From: Bryobacteraceae bacterium
GTDB lineage: Bacteria; Acidobacteriota; Terriglobia; Bryobacterales; Bryobacteraceae
Assembly: GCA_026002855.1 (NCBI GenBank)
Contig: BPGD01000001.1
Coordinates: 2,674,001-2,738,000 of the forward strand
DNA: 64,000 bases
Direction of reading: 5' to 3'
Position numbers and translations under genes: made by a program. Positions 45,522-54,478 of the stretch are shown here, one piece after another. Positions within the stretch are counted from its first letter, which is position 1. Each line of letters begins with the position of its first letter. A model generated the notes under the pieces. The model worked only from the letters and a program-made list of their open reading frames with translations. It was not told where the DNA came from and ran no database searches.

Positions 45522-46931
45522 ATGCGCAGAAGGGACCTGTTGCGGGCCGCGCCCGCCCTGATCATTGCGCGGCAGAGCCGCGCGGCGGCACTGGCCGGCT
45601 ATGAACCGGCAGCGCGGAAGCTGATCGCCGCGGCGCTGGAAGACGCCGTCGGCTGGGCGAAGCTTGAGCATATCTGTGACCGCATCGGGCCGAGGCTTTC
45701 CGGCTCGAAGGCACTCGAGCAGGCCATCGAATGGTGCGCCGAAACCATGCGGCGCGAAGGGCTGGAAAATGTCTCCACTCCCCGCGTCATGGTGCCCGTC
45801 TGGGTGCGCGGCAGCGAAAGCGCATGGATGCTGGAGCCGCGCAGGGCGCCGCTGGCGATGCTCGGCCTCGGGGGCAGCGTGGGCACGCCGCCAGAGGGCA
45901 TCACGGCGGAAGCCCTCTGCGTGGAGAGTTTCGAAGAACTCGAGCGGCTCGGCGAAGAGAAGGTCCGCGGCAGGATCGTCGTCTACAATCAGCCCTGGCG
46001 CGGCTATCGGGACACCGTGGCCTACCGCAGCGCCGGCGCTTCCCGCGCCGCGCGGCTGGGGGCGCGCGCCGTGCTGGTGCGCAGCGTCACTCCGGCGAGC
46101 CTGCGCACGCCGCATACGGGTTCGCTCAATTACGCGGCGGACGCGCCCAGAATTCCCGCGGCGGCCATCTCGATCGAGGATGCGCTGATGATCCGGCGTC
46201 TTCAGGAGGCCGGCGTGCGCGTGGTCGTGAGGCTTCAGATGGAAGCGCGGACGCTCGACGACGCGCCTTCGGCCAACGTGATCGGCGAAATCACCGGCCG
46301 CGAGCGGCCCGAAGAAGTGGTCGTCATGGGCGGCCACATCGACTCCTGGGACGTGGGCCAGGGCGCGCAGGACGATGCCAGCGGCTGTGTGGCCACATGG
46401 CAGGCCGTGCAGCTCGTGAAATCGCTGGGGCTGCGGCCGCGCCGCACGCTGCGTGTGTGCCTTTGGACGAACGAGGAAAACGGCCTCCGCGGCGGCCGCT
46501 CCTACCGCGAGTGGGCCGGCGACGCCGTCCGTCACCACGTGGCCGCCATTGAGATGGACGGCGGGGCGGAGAAGCTGCGCGGGTTCGGCCTGTCGATGTC
46601 GGCAGCGCCGCCCGGCGCCTTCGAACACGCTCTTGCACGGCTGGAAGAGATCGCCGCGCTGATGCGTCCGTTGGGCGCAGTGGAAATCGTCCGCGGCGGC
46701 GGCGGCGCCGACATCCTTCCGCTGATGCGCGAAGGCGTGCCCGGCATTGCGCATCTCAGCTCGGGCCGCCGCTATTTCGAGTGGCATCACACGCAGGCGG
46801 ACACGCTCGACAAGATCGACCGCCGCGAGTTTCAGGAGCACATTGCCGCCCTCGCCGTGCTCGGCTACGTGTTGGCCGACATGGAGGGGCGGCTAGCCGA
46901 AGAGGTCCATTCCACAGGAGGGATCGGATGA
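45522..46931 (+). CDS. Tat-exported M28-family metallopeptidase (carboxypeptidase Q-like)
   Basis: A 469-residue zinc aminopeptidase or carboxypeptidase. The Tat signal is [23 protein letters not shown]-like insert (about 120-250, [21 protein letters not shown]) is followed by the M28 metal motifs [43 protein letters not shown] and [14 protein letters not shown] near the end. The ATG at 45522 was preferred over 45498 because it starts at the twin-arginine motif. It diverges from cpfC and overlaps the next gene by four bases (ATGA). All zinc ligands are visible, so it should be active in the periplasm. Confidence 0.92.
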   Translation: MRRRDLLRAAPALIIARQSRAAALAGYEPAARKLIAAALEDAVGWAKLEHICDRIGPRLSGSKALEQAIEWCAETMRREGLENVSTPRVMVPVWVRGSESAWMLEPRRAPLAMLGLGGSVGTPPEGITAEALCVESFEELERLGEEKVRGRIVVYNQPWRGYRDTVAYRSAGASRAARLGARAVLVRSVTPASLRTPHTGSLNYAADAPRIPAAAISIEDALMIRRLQEAGVRVVVRLQMEARTLDDAPSANVIGEITGRERPEEVVVMGGHIDSWDVGQGAQDDASGCVATWQAVQLVKSLGLRPRRTLRVCLWTNEENGLRGGRSYREWAGDAVRHHVAAIEMDGGAEKLRGFGLSMSAAPPGAFEHALARLEEIAALMRPLGAVEIVRGGGGADILPLMREGVPGIAHLSSGRRYFEWHHTQADTLDKIDRREFQEHIAALAVLGYVLADMEGRLAEEVHSTGGIG

Positions 46932-47353
46932 AACGGATTCTTGCCGTTCTGTTTTTCTGCGCTGCGGCCGCCTGGGGCGCCGACGAGGCCAGGGCCGTTG
47001 AGGACGCCGAGCGCGGCTGGGCGCGCGGCGTCACCACGAACGACTTTGCGCTGCTCGAAAGAGTGCTCGCCCCGGATCTGGTGTACACGCACTCCAACGG
47101 CGTGGTCGATTCCCGCGACAGCTATATCGGCAAGCTGCGCGACGGAGCGATCCGCTACTTGAAGGTCGACTATAGCGAGCTCAAGGTGCGCGAGATCACG
47201 CCAGACGTCGCGCTGACCCATTGCCGCGTGCAGGTGACCACGAATCAGCAGGGCAGGGAAGTGACCGACCGGCTGGCGCTGTTGCACGTCTTTCGAAAAA
47301 GCCGCGGGCAGTGGCAGATGGTGGCGCATCAGAGCGCGAAGCTACCCCAGTAG
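46928..47353 (+). CDS. Exported NTF2-like (DUF4440) protein
   Basis: A 141-residue protein with a signal peptide ([20 protein letters not shown]) and an NTF2-like cone fold: ERGWARGVTTNDFALLERVL, LVYTHSNGVVDSRDSYI and GQWQMVAHQSAKL. The family includes small-molecule binders and steroid-isomerase-like enzymes; no specific activity can be assigned. AGGAGGGATCGG precedes the ATG, which overlaps the M28 stop. The pair is thus an operon of two exported proteins. Confidence 0.85.
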   Translation: MKRILAVLFFCAAAAWGADEARAVEDAERGWARGVTTNDFALLERVLAPDLVYTHSNGVVDSRDSYIGKLRDGAIRYLKVDYSELKVREITPDVALTHCRVQVTTNQQGREVTDRLALLHVFRKSRGQWQMVAHQSAKLPQ

Positions 47354-47592
47354 ATCTGCGTGGCGCGCCCAACAGAGCCGCGAGGGAGGCAGCGCTCAGC
47401 GGTGCGAGAACGAGGGGAGCAACGGCGGCCTGCTGCCGCATGGCGACCCTGCCGTGCGCTCGCCCTGGCGGGCCAGCTTCATTCGCGGCCTGGAAACGTC
47501 AGTGCGTTGCGGTGCTTGGCGCTCCGGCGGGGCGCGTTCGTCGGGGCGGAGCTGAAGGTGACGGGCCAGGCTGAGCGCTTCGTCCCCCCTGT

Positions 47593-47598
47593 TAGAAT
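47593..47598 (+). promoter_or_regulatory. Candidate -10 element for the DMT pair
   Basis: TAGAAT matches TATAAT in five of six positions and lies nine bases before the GTG at 47608. No -35 was recognised at 16-18 bases. GGGAG between the box and the start could act as SD if transcription begins early. Confidence 0.3.
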
Positions 47599-47607
47599 GG
47601 GAGTCCA

Positions 47608-47985
47608 GTGCCTCGGGAATCGTTCCGGTTTTCGCACCGCCAGTCAGTGGGGCTTGTCTTTCTCTGCACGCTGTTCGGCGTGGCCGCGCAGTATTTCATC
47701 AAGTCGAGCGGCATGCAGATGACGCAGATCACGCTGCCGGCACTGGTGGCCAACTGGCATCTCTGGGCGGGCCTGAGCCTGTACGGCGTGAGCACGGGGC
47801 TGCTGATCCTGGCGCTGCGGGACGGGGAGCTGTCGCTGCTGTATCCGGTGATTTCGCTGACCTACGTCTGGGTGACCATTCTTTCGGTTCTCGTTTTTCA
47901 CGAGAAGCTGACGGGGCTGAAGGTGGCGGGCATCGCCACCATCTGTTCCGGCGTGGCGCTGCTGGGGAAAGGAAAGAGCGAGTGA
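47608..47985 (+). CDS. Four-helix EamA/DMT-like half transporter, first of a pair
   Basis: A 125-residue membrane protein with four predicted helices, covering one EamA repeat. It shows the FGVAAQYFIKSSG start, the GELSLLYPVISLTYVWVTILS motif around helix 3, and FHEKLTGLKVAGIATICSG. GTG start at 47608 with GGGAG upstream. The following gene encodes a similar half and overlaps it by four bases, so the two proteins probably form a heterodimer, as with ArnE/ArnF or paired SMR proteins. The substrate could be a lipid-linked sugar or a small cation; not determined. Confidence 0.8.
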   Translation: MPRESFRFSHRQSVGLVFLCTLFGVAAQYFIKSSGMQMTQITLPALVANWHLWAGLSLYGVSTGLLILALRDGELSLLYPVISLTYVWVTILSVLVFHEKLTGLKVAGIATICSGVALLGKGKSE

Positions 47986-48332
47986 GCACGCCGGCGAGAT
48001 CCATCGTGCTGGTGCTGCTGGCCAGCTTCATTGGCAGCTTTGGCGCGGTGTTTCTCAAGCTGGGCGCAGGCCGCCTGCACCGGCAGATTGCGACGCTCGT
48101 GCTGAACTGGCGGCTCGCCGCCGGTGTGGGGCTGTATCTGCTTTCGTTCGTTTTCTATTTCCTCGGCGTACGGGAAGGCGAGCTGAGCGTGCTCTATCCG
48201 ATGGTGGCGCTGGGCTACATCTGGACGATGTTCTGGTCGCGGCTGTTTTTCGGCGAGCCGCTCACGCGGCGCAAGGCCGGAGGCATTTTGCTGATCCTTG
48301 CCGGCGTGGCGCTGCTGCACGCCGGGAGCTGA
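47982..48332 (+). CDS. Four-helix EamA/DMT-like half transporter, second of a pair
   Basis: A 116-residue membrane protein of the same type: SFIGSFGAVFLKLGAGRL, GEGELSVLYP-like sequence (REGELSVLYPMVALGYIWT) and RKAGGILLILAGVALLHAG. The shared GELS-LYP motif shows it is a paralogue of its neighbour. It starts at GTG 47982 inside the stop of the first half (GTGA), which implies coupled synthesis in equal amounts. It converges with the outer-membrane gene 15 bases downstream. Confidence 0.8.
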   Translation: MSTPARSIVLVLLASFIGSFGAVFLKLGAGRLHRQIATLVLNWRLAAGVGLYLLSFVFYFLGVREGELSVLYPMVALGYIWTMFWSRLFFGEPLTRRKAGGILLILAGVALLHAGS

Positions 48333-48347
48333 GCAAGCGGCGACGGG

Positions 48348-49823
48348 TCACCAGGTGCCGGTGCGGAGCACCACGGCCATGGTGAATGTCACGCCGTTGT
48401 TGTAGCTGCGGCCGTTGACCGGGGGCAGCCAGGATTTCCGAAATTCGAGATTCGCCACGCGAAGAGCGACGACGGGGTTCAACCGCAGATCCATGCCGGT
48501 TCCGGCGGCCATTGAGAAACCGTTGGCATACCAGCGCCGGGCGTAGCGGGCATGATCATCGTAGGCGTTGCGGTTTTCGATGCGCGCGGTGCGGCGGAGT
48601 TCCTCCCGCAGGACGGGATCAACCTGCTCATGCGTCACCTTCAGGCCGCCGATGAGGAGGTGGGCATAGGCGTTCCAGCGCGCGGCAGGACGCGCGGACC
48701 AGCGGGGCCCGAACAAATAGCTCAGAGTGTCGCCGCTCCGGTTGGGGCCGAGCCCGTTGAGCATGCAGCCGGAGACGTCGGCCACGAACTGCCAGGACGG
48801 GGACAGACGGAATGCCGCCTCGCCGCCGCCGGCGATGCAGGCGCCGGTCCGGGAACCATAGAAAACGGGCCGGGCGGTGGCGGCCAGCTCGAAGGCGGAA
48901 ATGCCGAAGGGACCGATGAGCTCCGGCTTCGGGCTGGTGCGGGGCGCGATCGCGCCGGCCCGCTTGTCTGAAAGATAGGAAGTCAGCACGGGGGAAAAGA
49001 CGCCGGGCCGGTCGTCGCGGGCCCAGGGCACCTTGAAGCGCAGGACGTTGGCAAAAGAGCGCGAGGGGTTCAGCGTACCGCGCACCAGCAGGCGAAGCCA
49101 GGGATTTTCGAATTTTTCCTCGAAGCGCTGGATGACGTATTTGTCCAGGGCGTCTTCGCCGATCATCCAGCCCAGCCCGATGACCGGGGTGACGACGTGA
49201 TCGACGAAACCCTGCTGCGGATACTTGCTCTGGATCTTCCCAATGGAGGCCTCGCTGAAAGGCCCGATTTCAAACATGGTGCTGTAAGCCCAGGAGTAGG
49301 CGGTGGCGCGCAGGCGGCTTTTCCAGTAGAAGGAATTCCGGCCGATCTCGGCGCCGATATAGCTGCGGTCATTGTGTGTCCAGATGTAGCCGCTGACGGC
49401 GCCCTGCATGGGATGCCCGATGTAGTTCACGTAAAAGGGGTCGCCGTCAGACCAACCGTGCAGGCTGCCGACGGACTGCATCCAGCCGCGGAAAAAGGGG
49501 CCGCGCAGGCCGGAGCGTGTACCGGGTTCCGTGGCCAGGCGGAAGGCGTGTTCGACGGCGAGGAAGAGGCTCGACTGGCGGCTAAGGCCGTTCCAGTCGA
49601 CGCCGGCGCCGCGGTCGGGCCGCACCCAGATTTCGGCGCCTCCGGCGGGCTTCACGGTTCTGATGACACCCGCAGTTTCTTCGGGTTTTTCCGGGTCTGT
49701 GGCGGCCTCTGTGCCATCGCCGCTGGAGGGCCCCGGGAGGGACTGGGCGCGCAGGCCGAGAAGGCTGAAGAAAAGACAGAGAATCCAGCAGCAACACCTC
49801 GGATATCCAGGCTTCAGCCACAC
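48348..49823 (-). CDS. Putative outer-membrane beta-barrel protein
   Basis: A 491-residue exported protein. The N-terminus is a signal-like segment with several cysteines (RCCCWILCLFFSLLGLRAQS), and the rest is rich in aromatic, alternating polar/hydrophobic strands (SYIGAEIGRNSFYWKS, YNNGVTFTMAVVLRTGTW at the end), typical of barrels. I do not recognise a named family with certainty. Start is GTG at 49823, with AGGAGG seven bases upstream. No dedicated partner is obvious. Confidence 0.65.
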   Translation of the reverse strand: MWLKPGYPRCCCWILCLFFSLLGLRAQSLPGPSSGDGTEAATDPEKPEETAGVIRTVKPAGGAEIWVRPDRGAGVDWNGLSRQSSLFLAVEHAFRLATEPGTRSGLRGPFFRGWMQSVGSLHGWSDGDPFYVNYIGHPMQGAVSGYIWTHNDRSYIGAEIGRNSFYWKSRLRATAYSWAYSTMFEIGPFSEASIGKIQSKYPQQGFVDHVVTPVIGLGWMIGEDALDKYVIQRFEEKFENPWLRLLVRGTLNPSRSFANVLRFKVPWARDDRPGVFSPVLTSYLSDKRAGAIAPRTSPKPELIGPFGISAFELAATARPVFYGSRTGACIAGGGEAAFRLSPSWQFVADVSGCMLNGLGPNRSGDTLSYLFGPRWSARPAARWNAYAHLLIGGLKVTHEQVDPVLREELRRTARIENRNAYDDHARYARRWYANGFSMAAGTGMDLRLNPVVALRVANLEFRKSWLPPVNGRSYNNGVTFTMAVVLRTGTW

Positions 49824-50177
49824 AGGGTTTCCTCCTGTTTCTTCCGGATGTATCCGCGGCCCGGTGCGTTTCCATCAGTTACGCCCGGCGGGCGGGGCCG
49901 ACAGCCTCCTCCAACAGTGTTTTCATCATAGCGGGGCGTGCGGCCATCCGGCGGAGGAGTTTCGTGGCGGCTGACAACGTCCAGACGCTCCCGCCAGCGG
50001 ACAACGGGCCAGAGGGAAGACGCTTTGACGAGCCCGGGTGTGGAGCGGGCGAGGAGAGAGTCAGCGTGCCGGCGCGCGGGTCGCTTGAGGCGGCGTCTGC
50101 CGGCATGGATGATTGAACGCCCCGGCACCGGGGCGCCGGTGGCGGTGCTGCGATGAGGCGACGATGCGGGCCGGGGG
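49824..50177. other. 354-bp region without a convincing gene
   Basis: It carries the SD of the minus-strand barrel gene at its left end and a strong hairpin at 50118-50135 at its right. Open frames here lack SD sequences, signal peptides and recognisable motifs. I saw no tRNA-like cloverleaf or tandem repeat. Confidence 0.6.
50118..50135 (-). terminator. Possible hairpin terminator of the leftward secreted-protein operon
   Basis: CGCCCCGG and CCGGGGCG are perfect arms separated by CA, so the real loop must be about four bases. It lies 42 bases past the stop at 50178 on the minus strand. The sequence after it is TTCAATCATCC, a poor T-tract, so a simple Rho-independent mechanism is uncertain. 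Confidence 0.4.
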
Positions 50178-50759
50178 TCAGGGCCGGCCGCTGACGGGCG
50201 GCGTGCCCGGAGTCTGGGCCGGAGTCCTGTTGCCATCGCCCCGCGCGGCCACGGCCACGCCCGCGGCGGCGGCGCCGGCCGCAGCGAGAATGCCGATGAG
50301 TTTCATCGAAACGCCCCCGCCTGCGGCCGCCCCGGCGGCGTTGGAAACCTGCATCTCCGCCGACCCTTTCATGCCGTCCTTGACGGCGGTGATGCGAATG
50401 GTGAAGCGGCCCTGCACGCTGTTGGGGCGCATGCCGCGGACAACGGCGCGGCCCATTTCGTCCGTGGTGAGGGTGATGTTGTTCAGTCCGTTGCTGAAGA
50501 CGACGCTGGCGCCGTCGCGCGGTGCGGTGAGGGTGAGCAGCGCGCCGGCGACAGGCTTGCGGTTTTCATCCTCCACCTGAATGATCGCCTCGCGGGCGAC
50601 GCGCTGCCGGACATTCAAAATCGCCTGGTCGCCCTCGACGATCACGATACGCAGCTCCTCCGGCTGCCGGGCGCCGGGCACCTGTGCCCAGGCGGGCTGG
50701 AGTGCCAGCCACGTTGACAGACCGAGAGCGATGAAGCCACGCAACGGATATCCCCGCAT
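50178..50759 (-). CDS. Exported Ig-like small protein with C-terminal membrane segment, paralogue B
   Basis: A 193-residue protein. It has a signal peptide (FIALGLSTWLALQPAWAQ), a roughly 105-residue beta-rich domain (RIVIVEGDQAILNVRQR, ENRKPVAGALLTLTAP, VVRGMRPNSVQGRF), a Gly/Ala-rich hydrophobic segment (KLIGILAAAGAAAAGVAVAA) and a proline-rich tail. The central domain resembles bacterial Ig-like modules. It is a close paralogue of the protein encoded at 54479-55102; the two core domains are almost collinear and share most residues. It is last in the leftward operon, 124 bases after the He_PIG gene. GGAGG lies ten bases before the ATG. Function unknown. Confidence 0.75.
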   Translation of the reverse strand: MRGYPLRGFIALGLSTWLALQPAWAQVPGARQPEELRIVIVEGDQAILNVRQRVAREAIIQVEDENRKPVAGALLTLTAPRDGASVVFSNGLNNITLTTDEMGRAVVRGMRPNSVQGRFTIRITAVKDGMKGSAEMQVSNAAGAAAGGGVSMKLIGILAAAGAAAAGVAVAARGDGNRTPAQTPGTPPVSGRP

Positions 50760-50883
50760 GGAAGCCGAACCTCCGTCTCACAGAGAAAATCCGGAATCCG
50801 GCGAGCCCGAGGGCCTACAGGAGTTCCTGTCCTGATCAACGGAAAGCAGGCCGGTTTTTTCGCCGGTGAAGCGGCGGGATCGA

Positions 50884-53520
50884 TCAGAAATTGGCGCTTC
50901 CCGACCCGGAGCCCGCACTATTGGTGAGCGTGACCTGAAGGGAGGCGAGTGCGCTGAAACTGCCCTGGACGTTGAACGGCACGACGAGCAGGAACTGGCC
51001 GCCGTACTGGCGCGACTCCTGGCTGCCGAACCACGCCTGGAAGGCCGACGCCACCGGGACGGTCACCTCAGCGGTGCCGAGTTGAGCGCCCGGCAACGGG
51101 ATGAAGCGGAAGGTCGCGCCAGTGATCTGCCGGATATTCGAGTAGCCAGACACACGCACTTCGAAGCCCGCTGACGTTCTCACGATGGTCACGCCGGTGA
51201 TCCCTGGACCCGAAGAAGGAATGCGGACGGTGCGGACCAGGAACGGGGCCGGCTCCAGCACCGTGGATCCAAGCCGCAGGGTCACCGTCAGCGTGATGGT
51301 GCCGGCGGTGGTTCCCGTCTGGAATGCGAAGAGGCTGCCCGGAACCGGCACGGCGTCGGTCTGGCCGGCGGGAATCGAGAAGTTGACCGATGTGCCGCCA
51401 TTGGCGAACCGAATGGCCGGATCTGGCGGGAGGTCGCCCTCGGGGGCGAAGGAGAGCGTGGCCGTGCCATTCAGCACAACGGGGAAGGACCGCTCCAACT
51501 GGAGCCCGAACGTGGGCTGGCTGGCTGGTGGCGTGGTGTCGGCAAGCTGAGTGATGGTGAGATTGGGCAGCGGGGGCAGGCCGATGTGGAGAGTGAATGA
51601 GCGGACCGAAGTCAATGGCGGCTGACGTCCATCAGCGAGCGTCACCTCGAAAGAGAAATCGCCCGGTTGGGCGGGAGTGCCCGTAATGGCGCCGGTCTGG
51701 GAATTCAGTGTGAGTCCGGTGGGCAAGGCACCCGAGCTGATGCTCCAGGCCAGAGGCGCCTTTCCCTGACCGCTGAGGGTTACCGCGTAAGCGTCACCGA
51801 CTTGGCCCTCGGGCAGGCTTTCGGTCAGGATGGCCGGCCTGAGGATGATGACGACGATGAAGGGGCGCTGTGCGGTGAAGCCTTCGCTGTCAGTGACGAG
51901 CACAGCGATGGCGAACTCTCCGGAGACGGCAGGCGTACCGGAGATCTGGCCGGCCGAAGAAAGAGTCAGCCCCGCGGGGAGCGAGCCAGAAGCCAGAGAG
52001 AAGGCGTAAGGAGGGGAACCGCCTGCCGCATCCAGAGAGGCCGAATAGGGTCTGACCTCGGCGCCTTCTGGCAGTGCAGTGGTGAGGATGCGGAGCGGCT
52101 CGTAAATCCTGATGGTGAAGGACCGCGAGGCGGTGGACCGGGCAGAGTCCCGGACTTCCGTGGTGAACGCGTAAGAGCTAGTGGCGGTTGGCGTACCGGT
52201 GAGGGCGCCGGTGGCCGGATCCAGGGTGAGACCCGGGGGCAGGGAGCCGCTGGAGAGGCTCCAGGCGTAAGGCGGCACGCCGCCCGAGGCCGAGAGGGCG
52301 GCGTTGTAGGGAACGCCCTGAAGACCGTTGGCCAGACTCGTGGTCGTGACCGTGAGTGGCGCCACGCGGATCTGGATGGCGAAATCAGCGAAAGCAGAGC
52401 CCCCGGCCGAGTCGGTGACCTGAACGGAGAAGGAAGAGGAACCGGGCTGCGTGGGCGTACCGGACAGGCTGCCAGTCGCAGACAGGGTGATGCCCGGCGG
52501 CAGCAGGCCGCCCGCAAGACGGAACGAATATGGGGGCGTGCCGTTGGCGGCAAGAATCGAGGCGGTGTAAGGAACCCCGACGGCGCCGGCAGGCAGCGCC
52601 TGCGTCTGAATCTCCAGCGGGGGTGGCAGAACGCGAATGAGGAAGTTGCCGAAGGTGCTCGCGCCATTGACGTCAGTGACGGTACCGGCGAAGTTGTAGT
52701 CACCGGCAGAGATGGGAGATCCGGTAATGGCGCCGGTGGAAGGGTTGAGCGACAGGCCAGGCGGAAGGGAACCGCTGAGGATGCCGAACGTGAACGGGGA
52801 CGTGCCCCCGGACACGGTCATGGCGCTGGAATAGGGCTCGCCCACGAAGGCCGTGGCAGCCGGCTCGGAGAGCACGGGAGCCGGGTTGACCGGGATGCGG
52901 AAGAGCCGGTGGTCACTCTGACTGACGTAGCTCCCACCGAATGCATAAAGGTCGATGGAATAGGTTGTGGGCGCGGACACGGGCGGGAACACACCGGTGA
53001 TAGACATCGACACGGATCCCTCCGGCAGATTGACGGTGATGCCGGGCGGCAGATCGTTGAGCTCATACGACCAGGTGGAAGGCAGGGTCGCGGTGATGAT
53101 GTAGTTGACCGGCCTGCCCGCAGTGGCCGCTGGCAGCGGGGAGGACGTGAGGATCCGCAACTGGTTGTCGACGTTGAACAGGTACGTTCGGCTGACAGTC
53201 AGCGGAGGGATGAATGCAGCCGCGAAAGGGAACGTGTAAACCGTGGAAACGACGAAAGTGGTGGACTGCGGAGTCGTCGGGGTTCCGGAGAGCAATCCCG
53301 TGGTGCTGAAGGCGAGACCCGCTGGAAGGGAGCCCGAGGTGATGGCCCAGCCCCCATTCACGCCGCCAGCGGGCGGGTTCTGCACCGAGAACTGGATGCT
53401 GACGGGCTGGCCGACAAGGGCGTCCAGCTGGTTCACGTCGGGAAGAATGAGCGGCGGAGTCTGAGCCCAGGCGGCCACGGCGAACAAGAGCAGGCCGAAA
53501 AGGAGCGTACGCCAGATCAT
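50884..53520 (-). CDS. Secreted multi-domain putative-Ig (He_PIG) repeat protein
   Basis: A large surface or secreted protein of 878 residues. After a signal peptide (MIWRTLLFGLLLFAVAAWAQ) come about seven He_PIG-type beta-sandwich repeats, each with a core like SGSLPPGLTLDPATGALTG (for example ITSGSLPAGLAFS, SLSSGSLPPGLTL, SISSGALPTGLTL). The second repeat is divergent. A C-terminal beta domain of about 200 residues (from LPNLTITQLADT) ends in SGSGSANF. Such repeats act as rods or adhesins. The ATG at 53520 overlaps the stop of the propeller-like gene (ATGA). A long open frame on the opposite strand is a composition shadow. Confidence 0.88.
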   Translation of the reverse strand: MIWRTLLFGLLLFAVAAWAQTPPLILPDVNQLDALVGQPVSIQFSVQNPPAGGVNGGWAITSGSLPAGLAFSTTGLLSGTPTTPQSTTFVVSTVYTFPFAAAFIPPLTVSRTYLFNVDNQLRILTSSPLPAATAGRPVNYIITATLPSTWSYELNDLPPGITVNLPEGSVSMSITGVFPPVSAPTTYSIDLYAFGGSYVSQSDHRLFRIPVNPAPVLSEPAATAFVGEPYSSAMTVSGGTSPFTFGILSGSLPPGLSLNPSTGAITGSPISAGDYNFAGTVTDVNGASTFGNFLIRVLPPPLEIQTQALPAGAVGVPYTASILAANGTPPYSFRLAGGLLPPGITLSATGSLSGTPTQPGSSSFSVQVTDSAGGSAFADFAIQIRVAPLTVTTTSLANGLQGVPYNAALSASGGVPPYAWSLSSGSLPPGLTLDPATGALTGTPTATSSYAFTTEVRDSARSTASRSFTIRIYEPLRILTTALPEGAEVRPYSASLDAAGGSPPYAFSLASGSLPAGLTLSSAGQISGTPAVSGEFAIAVLVTDSEGFTAQRPFIVVIILRPAILTESLPEGQVGDAYAVTLSGQGKAPLAWSISSGALPTGLTLNSQTGAITGTPAQPGDFSFEVTLADGRQPPLTSVRSFTLHIGLPPLPNLTITQLADTTPPASQPTFGLQLERSFPVVLNGTATLSFAPEGDLPPDPAIRFANGGTSVNFSIPAGQTDAVPVPGSLFAFQTGTTAGTITLTVTLRLGSTVLEPAPFLVRTVRIPSSGPGITGVTIVRTSAGFEVRVSGYSNIRQITGATFRFIPLPGAQLGTAEVTVPVASAFQAWFGSQESRQYGGQFLLVVPFNVQGSFSALASLQVTLTNSAGSGSGSANF

Positions 53521-54452
53521 TGCTGTTGGCCCTCCTCCACCCGGGCGGGGACGAAGAACACCCGACCGCCAGTGTCTCCCAACGCGGCCATCCAGACAGG
53601 GCCACTGCCAGCGGTGATGAGCTGGAAGACTCCCTGCTGTCCGGAGGGCGCCAGATCGAGCACCGATGCCGGACAGCGCCACTGGCCGGCCAATTCGCCA
53701 TGCTCGTTCCAAGAGGCGAGAATCGTTTCCTTCGGGCCAGGTGCGGCGGTAAGCAGTGGAGCGCCGCGGGCGCTGGCCAAGAGGATGCCGTTGGTGCTGG
53801 GCCACTCTGGCAGCACGACCCGGACAGGCGGGCCGTCCCTGCCCTCCATCCAGACGCCGGAGTCTTCTACCCAAGCGAATCGGTCACTGCCCGCCAGGAA
53901 GGTGACCGCTCCGCTGACGTGAGGGCTGACCAGTTGCATGGCGCCGTCGGCAGAAACGCGGTACAGTGCTCCGTCCATTGCTGCCAGAACCGATCCTGCG
54001 TCACTGACGGCAGCGCGCCCGGCGGTGACAGGCAGTTCATAGGCGAGCTTTGGCGTGTCTTCCTCCTCGATGTGCCAGACCTGGAGTCGGCCTTCGGCGA
54101 CCGAGCCAAGGGCGAGCACATGTCCGAGCGGGCTCCAGGCGGCGACATCGGCGTCGTGGACGGCTCCTTCGAGAGTCTGCCAGGCGGCATCTGGCTCCCC
54201 CGGCCTGAGGTGCAGAAGCCCAACCGTGCCGTCGGGGCGCAATGCGACCGCAATGTTCCTGCCAGGGCGGATGGAAAGAACCCTCGCGGCGCCGAAAGAG
54301 AGGGGCGGGCCGAGCTGCGCCGCTCCTGGAAGGCCCACGACCTCGCGGAGGCGGCCCGGCGCGTCGGCCAGGATCCATCCCAGCCGGGGTACCCCAGCGG
54401 ATTGCGCCAGCAGGGGAGAGGTGCAGAGAGTGACGATGGCGGCAATCCGCAT
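53517..54452 (-). CDS. Exported beta-propeller-like protein
   Basis: A 311-residue protein with a signal peptide (MRIAAIVTLCTSPLLAQS) and several blades of WD40/quinoprotein-like sequence: VLSIRPGRNIAVALRPDGTV, VAAWSPLGHVLALGS, GRLQVWHIEEED and ILASWNEHGELAGQW. The repeats are short and irregular, so the number of blades is uncertain. GAGGAGG lies seven bases before the ATG at 54452. Its stop overlaps the start of the He_PIG gene by four bases. It may cap or present the adhesin-like rod; this is speculation. Confidence 0.72.
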   Translation of the reverse strand: MRIAAIVTLCTSPLLAQSAGVPRLGWILADAPGRLREVVGLPGAAQLGPPLSFGAARVLSIRPGRNIAVALRPDGTVGLLHLRPGEPDAAWQTLEGAVHDADVAAWSPLGHVLALGSVAEGRLQVWHIEEEDTPKLAYELPVTAGRAAVSDAGSVLAAMDGALYRVSADGAMQLVSPHVSGAVTFLAGSDRFAWVEDSGVWMEGRDGPPVRVVLPEWPSTNGILLASARGAPLLTAAPGPKETILASWNEHGELAGQWRCPASVLDLAPSGQQGVFQLITAGSGPVWMAALGDTGGRVFFVPARVEEGQQQ

Positions 54453-54478
54453 GGTGACGCCTCCTCGAAAATGGCCTG

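Noticed and set aside
50836-50875. CCGG-flanked T6 element as terminator of the He_PIG gene
   Set aside because: The stem is only four or five pairs and the T-run lies in the loop, so it is not a credible terminator.
51667-53922. Long plus-strand open frame (about 750 codons) opposite the He_PIG gene
   Set aside because: Its product is a low-complexity Arg/Gly/Glu-rich sequence with no motif or SD. The minus strand encodes clear He_PIG repeats with a signal peptide and coupled start.
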